IMG/VR virus record: IMGVR_UViG_3300021084_000006
Location: 1 to 64,000 of that record
DNA length: 64,000 nt
Origin: a virus
Reading direction: 5' to 3' (one strand)
A program made the position numbers and the translations under genes. The notes beneath the pieces are model-generated. The model worked only from the letters and a program-made list of their open reading frames with translations, had not been told where the DNA came from and searched no databases. Below, in pieces: positions 52,485-60,460 of the stretch (its first letter is position 1; every line of letters starts with the position of its first letter).

Positions 52485-54490
52485 TAGAATAGTGTTAATT
52501 GATTTGGAGCAACATCAATAATATTATTAATCTCTTGCTCTATAGCTTCAAGATAATATTTTTTATCAATATCATAGTTTTCCCACTTAGGTTCTAATTG
52601 CATATCATTAAATATTGACTGCAACCATTTGCCAGCTTCTAACTGTATCTCTCTTTTATCTTTCTTGTTAACTTTAAGAATCTTTACACCGGATTTAGAT
52701 ATAAAATATCTATTAATCTTCTGTAATTTTTCTTCATCAAATATACCATTCTTTATTTGTCTAGCAACCTGTTGCCAATCACCTTTTGATTTTCCACCAA
52801 TACAATAATCTAATATGTTTTTATTTGTATCAATATAATCTTCAGGTAACATATCATGAACAAAGTAATGATAGATTGCCTTTGGTATAACAAGTTTAGA
52901 TTTATTCTTGTGCAACTGCAGGTTATGAAAATCAAATCTACCCTTAAGTTTTACCGGGGCAAAACTAAACTTATCATTCTCTACTTTAAATAAGTAATGA
53001 GGATTGTCAGTTTTTAGTTTTCTCCAAGTAGATATATCTACATCAACCCACTTATTAATACCAATGTAGTTGTTAACATCACCAATAACCATCTTCTGAT
53101 ATTCATCATGCTCTAAATTAAGATTGGTTTTCTTTTCCCATTCTTCACATATAAGCATGTACTCATCATAAAATGCCTTTGGTATTATAGTTTCTACACC
53201 ATCTGTGTTTTGTAATAAAGCAATAGCACCCGGTATACGCTCCATAATTTGCTCATAAAGCATCATTAGGGATAGTTGACCATTGATTGTTATTCTCATA
53301 CATAACTCAGGATCATAAAAGAAGCTATTTTCATCATTGCTAAGACCAAAAGTAGAATTAAGTATAATCTTATATACATAGTTCATTGGATTGCTCTTAG
53401 GAATCTTCTTACGCTCTTCAAAGAACCACTCATATTGATTACAGAATTCTTCTTTAGGGAAATGACCCGGAGACCACTTGTTTTTAATAGCCAGATTAGG
53501 ATAAAAAGATGTTACATCAGAAGACATAATCATCATGTCATCATCCGGTTCATAAACACCTTTCTTTATAGCACCATGAACACCACCTAAACCAAAGTGT
53601 GTATTGACACCCTTATAGTTTATGTTGTATTTAAAACTACCCTTAAGACTACCTGCGTTAACTTCTAATGAAGCAAACCTATCAAACAATACCTTAAACT
53701 CTTGAGATGAGAAAGAAATGTATGGTAATATAATATCCTTAATCTTAATTGTATCCCTATAAGTTCTCATCTGTTTGAGATCTCTTTTAGGAATATTTAA
53801 GTTTCTAGATAAATAATATCCAAATATCTCTTTACTAATCCTAGGCTCTGAGGCACTAAACATGTTAATATTGTATGTACTTGTCAATTCTTTTCTTAAA
53901 GCTACTTGAGATCTTGATCTGTTATAGATTTCTTTTGTAGACTTAACATCATTAATGCAGTATTCAAGTATAGTGTCTAGATCTTTTTGAGTTCTGATTT
54001 CAGTTTCATGATGAATAGGCATATCTAATATATTCTGCCAATCCATACTATACTGAATCCATTTAAGACTAGAACGTTTAGCCGGGTTATCCCAATGGTG
54101 CATTTTAAATAAATCTATTTGACCTATTCTCATCTTCCATTGTGGATAATCACTAAACTCTTTATTGTTTGATTTCTGTATACATCTCTGTGCATACTTA
54201 TAAATAATATTAGCAACTAGATGACCATCAAGACCTAAACCTTCTTCATCTTTCCATTTACTAACATTATCTAATATATAGTGAGTTACTTGCGCATCAA
54301 ATGCTAATCCATTATAGGATATATGCCACTCTTTGTTTGTGATGTTGTCTTCTAGAAAGTTTATAAATTCTGTCTGATCATTTCTTAACCGTGATATTAC
54401 AAATATCTTAGTCTCTGTAGTTTTATAATTTTCAAAAACACCAGTAAAACAATCATAAAGTGTTTCATAATCCATTACCCAATGTTTCAT
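52484..54490 (-). CDS. Compact family B DNA polymerase with 3'-5' exonuclease
   Basis: At 668 residues this is short for family B. Exonuclease motifs are D7-Y-E9 (Exo I), YN60-GLAFD65 (Exo II) and a YCINDVKST block near 190 (Exo III). Polymerase motifs follow: A, SSDVTSFYP near 323; B, KIILNSTFG near 375; C, NTDGV near 430. All catalytic Asp are present. Only about 50 residues separate motifs A and B, so no long terminal-protein (TPR1) insertion is seen, and protein priming is unlikely. The C-terminal 200 residues are Lys-rich and probably form the thumb. It starts in a 4-base overlap (ATGA) with a tiny Fis-like HTH gene and ends overlapping phoH. Confidence 0.92.
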   Translation of the reverse strand: MKHWVMDYETLYDCFTGVFENYKTTETKIFVISRLRNDQTEFINFLEDNITNKEWHISYNGLAFDAQVTHYILDNVSKWKDEEGLGLDGHLVANIIYKYAQRCIQKSNNKEFSDYPQWKMRIGQIDLFKMHHWDNPAKRSSLKWIQYSMDWQNILDMPIHHETEIRTQKDLDTILEYCINDVKSTKEIYNRSRSQVALRKELTSTYNINMFSASEPRISKEIFGYYLSRNLNIPKRDLKQMRTYRDTIKIKDIILPYISFSSQEFKVLFDRFASLEVNAGSLKGSFKYNINYKGVNTHFGLGGVHGAIKKGVYEPDDDMMIMSSDVTSFYPNLAIKNKWSPGHFPKEEFCNQYEWFFEERKKIPKSNPMNYVYKIILNSTFGLSNDENSFFYDPELCMRITINGQLSLMMLYEQIMERIPGAIALLQNTDGVETIIPKAFYDEYMLICEEWEKKTNLNLEHDEYQKMVIGDVNNYIGINKWVDVDISTWRKLKTDNPHYLFKVENDKFSFAPVKLKGRFDFHNLQLHKNKSKLVIPKAIYHYFVHDMLPEDYIDTNKNILDYCIGGKSKGDWQQVARQIKNGIFDEEKLQKINRYFISKSGVKILKVNKKDKREIQLEAGKWLQSIFNDMQLEPKWENYDIDKKYYLEAIEQEINNIIDVAPNQLTLF

Positions 54491-54615
54491 TCTTTTTCTT
54501 CTTTAAGTTTATCTTTAAATGTATGTAGAGTTCTTTCATTAATACCTAAAGCTTTAGCTGCACTTCTTACAGTTTTATGCTTTTTTAGAGCTAGAGTCAT
54601 TAATCTCTCTTTCAT
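54487..54615 (-). CDS. Tiny Fis-type helix-turn-helix protein, 42 residues
   Basis: The 42 residues consist almost entirely of one HTH: LALKKHKTVRSAAKALGINE, then RTLHTFKDKLKEE. This is the pattern of the Fis/NtrC C-terminal HTH, with the AAKALGI turn and a following recognition helix. ATG 54615 overlaps the upstream gene by 41 bases and its TGA overlaps the polymerase start (ATGA), so it is translationally coupled to polB. It may bind DNA as a dimer and control the operon or assist the polymerase; neither is shown. Confidence 0.65.
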   Translation of the reverse strand: MKERLMTLALKKHKTVRSAAKALGINERTLHTFKDKLKEEKE

Positions 54616-54907
54616 TTGTAACAGTGTTTCCATCTTTATAATTTTTAAGTGCTACTACTTTAGCTTCTAATATTAAATCCATAATACTATCATAGATGCT
54701 TTCTACTGCTTCAGGAGATCCCTCACGCTCTAACTTTTTATCAATCTCTCTTTCATATAAGTCAACAGTCTTGATTACTTGTTTAATCTTCTGTTTAACT
54801 TGTTGTGTATGTATATACTGTAACCCATGTGCAAGTTCACCTATGCACTTAGTCATAGCAAATAGGATGTTTACATCCATTATTTCTTCATCTGTTAATT
54901 TAGCCAT
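54575..54907 (-). CDS. Helical hypothetical protein upstream of the polymerase
   Basis: This 110-residue, largely helical, acidic and Lys-rich protein (LTDEEIMDVNILFAMTK, then VKQKIKQVIKTVDLYEREIDKKLE) has no enzyme motif. It is the first gene after the terminator at about 54.93 kb and overlaps the HTH gene by 41 bases, so it probably begins the polB-phoH-mazG-radical-SAM transcript. The family is not recognised. Confidence 0.6.
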   Translation of the reverse strand: MAKLTDEEIMDVNILFAMTKCIGELAHGLQYIHTQQVKQKIKQVIKTVDLYEREIDKKLEREGSPEAVESIYDSIMDLILEAKVVALKNYKDGNTVTNEREINDSSSKKA

Positions 54908-54922
54908 ATAAATATATTAGAG

Positions 54923-54950
54923 CAAAAAAAAGCCCAAATTAATGGGCTCC
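54923..54950 (-). terminator. Rho-independent terminator
   Basis: On the minus strand AGCCC / GGGCT with an 8-base loop is followed by eight T. It lies after the gene ending at 54982 and before the start at 54907, splitting block D into two transcripts. Confidence 0.85.
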
Positions 54951-54981
54951 TTTACATTATTTAATAAATAGAATAGGCTAC

Positions 54982-55398
54982 TTATTGACCAGGCATGATA
55001 ATTTTAGAAACTTTTGTTTCTTCAATATCTACAAAAAATTGTTTGTAATCATAAGAAGATGCATTGATTGCAAATATATTAATAAAGTCTTCAATGTCTT
55101 TTTTATCTGATAAATAAAATTCAGAAAAAGTATCCACTAATCTTCTTTCTTCTTTATGTGTTTTACCTGTTTGCTTATTAGGTGTCTTAAGTCTCATAGG
55201 TTGACCATCATCATCTAACTTAGGAACCATATGATAGGATTGTTTCATCACTTTACTGATGACTGCTAAAATGCCTGACGTAGGGTCAAACATAGCTTCT
55301 GTATAAGGTGAGTCATTACTGACTGGAATCATTGTAAATGATTTAGCATTTCTAAAACTAGAACTTACTAACATCATATTTTGTCCAATTTTTGACAT
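54982..55398 (-). CDS. Hypothetical protein, 138 residues
   Basis: The protein begins SKIGQNMMLVSSSFRNAKSF and continues with mixed alpha/beta sequence. A Lys-rich middle (RLKTPNKQTGKTHKEERR) is followed by an aromatic, acidic C-terminal part (DTFSEFYLSDKKDIEDFI, then YDYKQFFVD). There is no membrane segment or catalytic signature. It is the last gene before the terminator and lies 12 bases after a second unknown gene downstream of the nuclease. A replication-accessory role would be pure guesswork. Confidence 0.65.
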   Translation of the reverse strand: MSKIGQNMMLVSSSFRNAKSFTMIPVSNDSPYTEAMFDPTSGILAVISKVMKQSYHMVPKLDDDGQPMRLKTPNKQTGKTHKEERRLVDTFSEFYLSDKKDIEDFINIFAINASSYDYKQFFVDIEETKVSKIIMPGQ

Positions 55399-55410
55399 AT
55401 TGATTTTTTT

Positions 55411-55986
55411 TTATTTAGGCAAATATACATTACATTCTTTTAATAAAGAAAGAAATGCACCATTTTTATTAATAACTGTTTCTTTTATCAAGTCTGGCGG
55501 GCTGCATAATTCAAACACATCTTCTAAAAGTTCTACTTCAACATCTAGCTCATCAGCATAAAATTCATGAAATCCTTCTGGTGATAAAAATGCTTCAACA
55601 AAGTCTGAAGATTTAGAATCACTAAAGAAATCTATAATTATTACCTTAGAGTTTAAACTAAATTGAGAATATTTTCCTTTTAGAAATTTGTTAAAGTCAC
55701 TTTTATAGCCTGAGAAATCAAAAACAAATAAATGTTTATTATCTCCCAGGTCTATATACTCATCAAATTTAGGATGGTTTCTTATGTATCTTTTACAGAA
55801 CTTATCAAATGAATCACACATTTTAACTTTGTATTCACAAAGAAATTTGTAATCATCAAAAGAGTGCACATTATCCATAGCTATATAAGTTTGCTTTGGA
55901 ACGTATGCCAATCCTTTCTTTAAATCCAATAAAGGATAAAGAAAGACCCTACTCTTCTGAAAATAATCTGTATACACAATACCCAT
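55411..55986 (-). CDS. Hypothetical acidic protein, 191 residues
   Basis: I choose ATG 55986, one base after the nuclease stop codon (TAG), over the TTG at 56007 that lies inside the nuclease gene. The protein is rich in Asp, Phe, Tyr and Lys, with beta-strand segments (HLFVFDFSGY, KVIIIDFFSDS) alternating with helices, and an acidic stretch (DELDVEVELLEDVFEL) near the C-terminus. This alternation suggests an alpha/beta fold, perhaps nucleotide-binding, but no P-loop or metal site is evident. The family is not recognised. Confidence 0.6.
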   Translation of the reverse strand: MGIVYTDYFQKSRVFLYPLLDLKKGLAYVPKQTYIAMDNVHSFDDYKFLCEYKVKMCDSFDKFCKRYIRNHPKFDEYIDLGDNKHLFVFDFSGYKSDFNKFLKGKYSQFSLNSKVIIIDFFSDSKSSDFVEAFLSPEGFHEFYADELDVEVELLEDVFELCSPPDLIKETVINKNGAFLSLLKECNVYLPK

Positions 55987-55987
55987 A

Positions 55988-56986
55988 CTATAATCTAACT
56001 TTTTCAATTAAGAAATTATAAGGTAAGCTATAATTTCTTTCATTATAATGGTATTCTGCAGCCTTAATTACATTACTAAAAGCTTGCGCCCATTTATTAA
56101 GTGTAGCATCTGTAACTTCAAAAGTATAAACTTGGTTATATTTATCTATAACAACAAACTTAAACTCAATCTTATACTCATCTACATTATCAATTGATTT
56201 ACTTATATCTTCATAAACAAGTTTACAATAAATAGCAGCTTGAAGCCAGTAGTTATAAAACTCTACTGTATCATTAAAGTCAGCTATTGTTTTACCTGTA
56301 GTTTTAAGATCACATATAGTTATAAGCTTCTCATCATGATTAACTTTATAGTAATCTATGTAACCATGCAAACCAAAAGGCATTTTAGATAATGTACAAC
56401 TCAGATATTTTTCTGCATGAGTTTCTATTGGGTCTAAATCAAAGTCTGTTGAAACTTCTTCAAATATTGCCATAACATCACTGTTACTTTTAATAAACTC
56501 TGCCTGCTCTGTACACTTTAATAAAGTATCTTGATCTACAACATCAACGTTTTTGTTAGATAAGAATTCCCAATAAGGTTCAAACTCATCTTTTATAATC
56601 TTAACAATACGTTGCTCATCTGTTTTTAGAGACTGATACAAATTCATTTCTTTGAGTGAATCCAATACTATTTCAGATGGGACATCAAATAACTTTTCTG
56701 CATCAGTATATAAAGACATGTTCTTTAAAACCTTTCTAACACTATCTGATGGTGCTTTACCAGGTACAATACTAAACTTGTTCTCAACGTTTTCAGGTTC
56801 AAACACCAAACAATGTACAAGCTTGCCTTCTACTAAATGTTTATCTGTTCTAACCTCACGGTCATTTAAAATATAGTCCTTATAAAATAAGGATGGTGAA
56901 AATAAAAGTTTATTTAAAGAAGAGTAGCTAAACTTAAATTTATCATTTGAGTAAAACTGCTCTTCTTTTTCAATGTTTCTATTCAT
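55988..56986 (-). CDS. PD-(D/E)XK exonuclease (RecB/Cas4-like)
   Basis: The 332-residue protein shows the usual order of this superfamily. It has an N-terminal SYSSLNKLLFSPSLFY helix, a GKLVHCLVFEP block (motif I region), GYIDYYK with an acidic metal ligand, then ICDLKTTG (the D-x-K motif) and WLQAAIYCKLV, matching QxxxY. All core motifs are intact. Such nucleases process DNA ends in phage replication, recombination or host-DNA breakdown. It overlaps the upstream unknown gene by 8 bases. A second nuclease of this superfamily sits inside the giant virion protein at 32787, but the two look only distantly related. Confidence 0.85.
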   Translation of the reverse strand: MNRNIEKEEQFYSNDKFKFSYSSLNKLLFSPSLFYKDYILNDREVRTDKHLVEGKLVHCLVFEPENVENKFSIVPGKAPSDSVRKVLKNMSLYTDAEKLFDVPSEIVLDSLKEMNLYQSLKTDEQRIVKIIKDEFEPYWEFLSNKNVDVVDQDTLLKCTEQAEFIKSNSDVMAIFEEVSTDFDLDPIETHAEKYLSCTLSKMPFGLHGYIDYYKVNHDEKLITICDLKTTGKTIADFNDTVEFYNYWLQAAIYCKLVYEDISKSIDNVDEYKIEFKFVVIDKYNQVYTFEVTDATLNKWAQAFSNVIKAAEYHYNERNYSLPYNFLIEKVRL

Positions 56987-58145
56987 TAATTGAGTTATTA
57001 TATTTTTCCTTTAATACAAGATGTTCTAAATCAACTTTAAATACTTCAGCTCCTGGTCCTACCATTGCATTTAAGCATTTATTGAGAAATAAAGATCTGG
57101 TATTGTCAACAGCAAATTTAGTTAATTTTCTATCTTCTGTCAAAGCCATGATGTATCTATTATAAGAATAAACATTATTAGTATCATGACCACCTTCATA
57201 TGATTTTAACCGTGACCTCATAGCTTTTACATTTACTGTATTCCAATTATTAGTAGCTTTCATCCAATCATAGTGCCACCAATACAAACTAGATACTACA
57301 TTAAATGATTTTTCTATATTAGAATTAGCTAGCATTTCAAGAGCCAATGTTCTATTTTCTATATCATTACTTGTAATCATCTGTTCTATGGTACCGTATT
57401 GATCATCTTCAATAATTGCTAAATCTTCATCAATTATTTCAGTTATTGCAGTATCAAATACAACAGTAGCTACAGAATTAACAACTCTATCATAATCTTT
57501 AACTTTACCTTTTTCAATCATAACTACTCTAGATCCTAGATTTGCTGCTTCATGAAAAGGTTCTGTAATCTTAAGAAATTGGTCTCTCCATAACTGAACA
57601 TTATTACTACTATTATAGTAGTGTTGATTAAAAGCAACAATAGAGTTTTGATCCATTCCAGATAGTTTTTCTCTAAGCTGATTAAGAGCTCCATCAGTAA
57701 ACATACCTTTCTCTTTTGCTATAATACAAACTCTAACGAAGTCTCTGTAATCTAAAAATTTATTACTATACCAATTGTATGTGAATAAAGATTCTAAAAA
57801 CTTATATGACACTACATGTATGTCTGCCTTATCACTATTCCTAGTAATTTTACAATCAAACCTTTCCTTTAACAAATCAAACTTTTGTCTTGGTAAGTTT
57901 AATTTAGGATATCTATAAATCTTTACATCTTGTAAGCTAATAACAGATGGTTGCTGTTTACCAGTAACTATGTTATGTAACCCAAAATTTGCAAGATCAT
58001 CACCTGATAAATGATAGTTATCACTACTACCAACATACAGTTCATCTGTTAGTTCTATATCAAATGCTCCAGATGTTAGTTCAACGTTTTTGTTGACTGT
58101 AACATCATCTCTCTTTAAATTAAAATTATATATTTTTTTAGTCAT
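56979..58145 (-). CDS. Unknown protein, paralogue of its upstream neighbour
   Basis: This 388-residue protein has no recognised domain. Near residues 73-112 it shares a pattern with the next protein upstream: K-(I/A)-x2-PK-x-N-(L/V), then a helix, then IT-x4-(K/L)-AD(I/L). The middle holds IEDDQYGTIEQMI and a TLALEMLANSNIEKSF helix repeat-like region, and the C-terminus has a helix ending HLVLKEKYN. It overlaps its upstream partner by 8 bases and the nuclease downstream by 8 bases. Its place next to the MoxR/VWA pair suggests a shared task, possibly as substrate or adaptor. Confidence 0.6.
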   Translation of the reverse strand: MTKKIYNFNLKRDDVTVNKNVELTSGAFDIELTDELYVGSSDNYHLSGDDLANFGLHNIVTGKQQPSVISLQDVKIYRYPKLNLPRQKFDLLKERFDCKITRNSDKADIHVVSYKFLESLFTYNWYSNKFLDYRDFVRVCIIAKEKGMFTDGALNQLREKLSGMDQNSIVAFNQHYYNSSNNVQLWRDQFLKITEPFHEAANLGSRVVMIEKGKVKDYDRVVNSVATVVFDTAITEIIDEDLAIIEDDQYGTIEQMITSNDIENRTLALEMLANSNIEKSFNVVSSLYWWHYDWMKATNNWNTVNVKAMRSRLKSYEGGHDTNNVYSYNRYIMALTEDRKLTKFAVDNTRSLFLNKCLNAMVGPGAEVFKVDLEHLVLKEKYNNSINE

Positions 58146-59175
58146 TTTTTAAATATTTTTGATATTCTTTTTTTACAGCTACTTTAAAAGTATAAAGATC
58201 CCTGTTATGAATGCTTATTTCTTTTCTTACTATAGGTTCTAAATATCTGAAACTTGTTTTACATAACAATTCTCTCTCTTCTAACCAAAGTATCATGTCC
58301 TGAGCACTCTTTCTTTCAAAATCAAGAAATCCAGATTCTTTTAACCAATACTGTAGATCTTTATCTCTGTTATCTGCATATGTTATACTACTACAGTCTT
58401 GTGAAAATTGCCATAATAAATGATAATTTTTTTTATAATCTATAGTAGGAACAATTTTAAGAGCTAAGGCCTTATCATCACCATAAGCCTTTAATTGCGC
58501 TTTTAAATCATTAAACAGACCTTCATCAAGAGTCATTTTAGTAGCAGATGCATGTAACACAGTCTCAGGATCAATAACACTAACATGTGTGGTATCAATT
58601 ATATGAGCCAAGTTTATAGCCATACCAGTAAGCATCCAGGTATCATATAGACTATCATTTATATCTATATCATAATATCTTACATTGTCTGTAATCTTAG
58701 GTGTAATAATACATTCTAAACCAGAATCTGAGACTTTTTTTAGGACACCTGTTTTTGTTGCATCTCCCATTGTAGTTTCATAATTCCATATCTTATTCAT
58801 CATTATAGTAGACGGGATATTTTCCGCATTCTGTAATGTATGAGTAGAAATATCCTCATGCCCAATTATAAGATCTGCTAATTCATAATCATTTGTAACA
58901 GTTATACCGTGCTCTTTAAGAGCAGCCTTTAATCTATCTTGTGATACATTACACTTAGGTAGTATAAAAGCTTTCTTTTTGGTTCTAAAAGTTTGGTCAT
59001 CTTCTGTGGGGACCGTTAATATACTGTGTATTTTTTCATATGTTGTTTGATCTTGAGTACATAATACTTTATTACAGTCTGTATTAGAGAGGACACCATA
59101 AACGGTGTCACTCTCCAATGCAAAGTAATTTAAAGCATCAGTATCAAAATCTTGATATACTGATTTATTTGCCAT
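58138..59175 (-). CDS. Unknown protein of the MoxR/VWA module
   Basis: This 345-residue protein has no recognised domain. Residues about 65-105 (KKKAFILPKCNVSQDRLKAA, then ITVTNDYELADLII) match a block in the adjacent 388-residue protein, as does a later region (DYKKNYHLLWQFS). The C-terminus is helical and basic (YTFKVAVKKEYQKYL). It starts 2 bases after the MoxR-like ATPase gene and overlaps its paralogue by 8 bases. Function unknown; it could be a component acted on by the AAA+ ATPase. Confidence 0.6.
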   Translation of the reverse strand: MANKSVYQDFDTDALNYFALESDTVYGVLSNTDCNKVLCTQDQTTYEKIHSILTVPTEDDQTFRTKKKAFILPKCNVSQDRLKAALKEHGITVTNDYELADLIIGHEDISTHTLQNAENIPSTIMMNKIWNYETTMGDATKTGVLKKVSDSGLECIITPKITDNVRYYDIDINDSLYDTWMLTGMAINLAHIIDTTHVSVIDPETVLHASATKMTLDEGLFNDLKAQLKAYGDDKALALKIVPTIDYKKNYHLLWQFSQDCSSITYADNRDKDLQYWLKESGFLDFERKSAQDMILWLEERELLCKTSFRYLEPIVRKEISIHNRDLYTFKVAVKKEYQKYLKND

Positions 59176-59176
59176 T

Positions 59177-60445
59177 TTATTTCATTGTCATTTTAACAAT
59201 CTCAGGGATCATCATTAATTTATTGAACTTTTGTTTATTACCACTAAATATTGATCTTACAATCAAATATTTTAAGTCATTAGTAAAATAGTCTTCAGTA
59301 CATAGTGTCTTTAGTCTATCTGTATTCTTTTGACTTACGGTATTTTCTTTAGAATACACAACAGCATAATTTGCTAAACGTGTAGCTAATGTAGATGCTA
59401 TATCAGCACGGTAATTATCATCCTTACCAATACAACTTCTAAGTTCACCTAAAATATATTGCTGATTATCATGTGTCAACAAATCTTTTGGTGTTACAAG
59501 CTTATCAAGTTTATTATTAATGAAGGTTGTGAACATTGATGCAAAAGCATCACCTACACTACCCTCACCAATCATTTGAATCATGCTGAGGTTATCTTCA
59601 AAATTATCAAAACTTGATATAGCATTAAAGAATGTAGTAATAGATCTTGCATTTGTTTCTTGAGTTACTAACTCAGGATTCAATAACAAAAAGTTAATAC
59701 ATCTAGAATCTACACCTGCTTCTTCTGCCCATTGAGCCCATACATTAACATCAAACTTAAGATTTGCGGTTACATATCTAGTCTTCTGTGCACTATCTAC
59801 ACTGTTAACCATATAATCTCCGTTATCCGGGTTAGCTGTTAATATAATATGCCAATCCTGTGGTAGTGTCCATGAAATATAAGACTGTCTGTCAATCAAT
59901 TCCATACAAGCTTGAATAAAACGTACATCAGCACGGTTCCAGTCATCTAGTAATAAGATACCACCTGATTTTTTATCAGCAATCCACTCTGGTGGACAAT
60001 AAGACATTCTGTTCTTACCAGTCATTTTGTATCCATTTTTTAGATACTCTTGTACAGCAAGTTCATCAACCCATAAACCAACTTTTTTGGTTTTTGCTTG
60101 AGGCATCTTTGCCAGAGATGATGATGCAGCAGCTCTTTGTGCAGCAGTATAAGATATGTCATTTTTATTTTCTGAAACTTTTGTCTCTTTATACATTTGG
60201 AATTGTCTAACTGGGAAACCTACTAAGTCACCTAGCTCTTCTATCTGTGCTAAGTTTAACTTAACAAAGTTTAAATCATTCTCTTTAGCTAGTTCAACAA
60301 TGGTTGACGTTTTACCAATACCTGATTCACCAACAACCTCAACAGATACAGATTGCTTACCTTCTTTTTGTAAGAATCTGTTGTTTGTGATTATGTGGTT
60401 TACAAATCCTTTTAGTTCTGTAGCATTTAAATTTACTTGACCCAT
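59177..60445 (-). CDS. MoxR-like AAA+ ATPase
   Basis: The 422-residue AAA+ protein has Walker A G39-ESGIGKT46, and a Walker B GGILLLD167-D168-WNRAD in which Asp replaces the usual Glu. It also has the sensor-1 block LTANPDNGDYMVNSVD and the following Arg (KTRYV). The D-D form with an N-R-A-D extension is typical of the MoxR/AAA_5 group. These ATPases act with VWA-domain partners to remodel or assemble protein complexes or insert metals. The VWA-metallopeptidase gene lies 15 bases upstream in the same operon and is its likely partner. Confidence 0.88.
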   Translation of the reverse strand: MGQVNLNATELKGFVNHIITNNRFLQKEGKQSVSVEVVGESGIGKTSTIVELAKENDLNFVKLNLAQIEELGDLVGFPVRQFQMYKETKVSENKNDISYTAAQRAAASSSLAKMPQAKTKKVGLWVDELAVQEYLKNGYKMTGKNRMSYCPPEWIADKKSGGILLLDDWNRADVRFIQACMELIDRQSYISWTLPQDWHIILTANPDNGDYMVNSVDSAQKTRYVTANLKFDVNVWAQWAEEAGVDSRCINFLLLNPELVTQETNARSITTFFNAISSFDNFEDNLSMIQMIGEGSVGDAFASMFTTFINNKLDKLVTPKDLLTHDNQQYILGELRSCIGKDDNYRADIASTLATRLANYAVVYSKENTVSQKNTDRLKTLCTEDYFTNDLKYLIVRSIFSGNKQKFNKLMMIPEIVKMTMK

Positions 60446-60460
60446 TTTTACTTTTTTAAT

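Noticed and set aside
54482-54670. Plus-strand frames across the minus-strand blocks
   Set aside because: They lie opposite well-supported genes, with hydrophobic composition typical of antisense AT-rich coding sequence.
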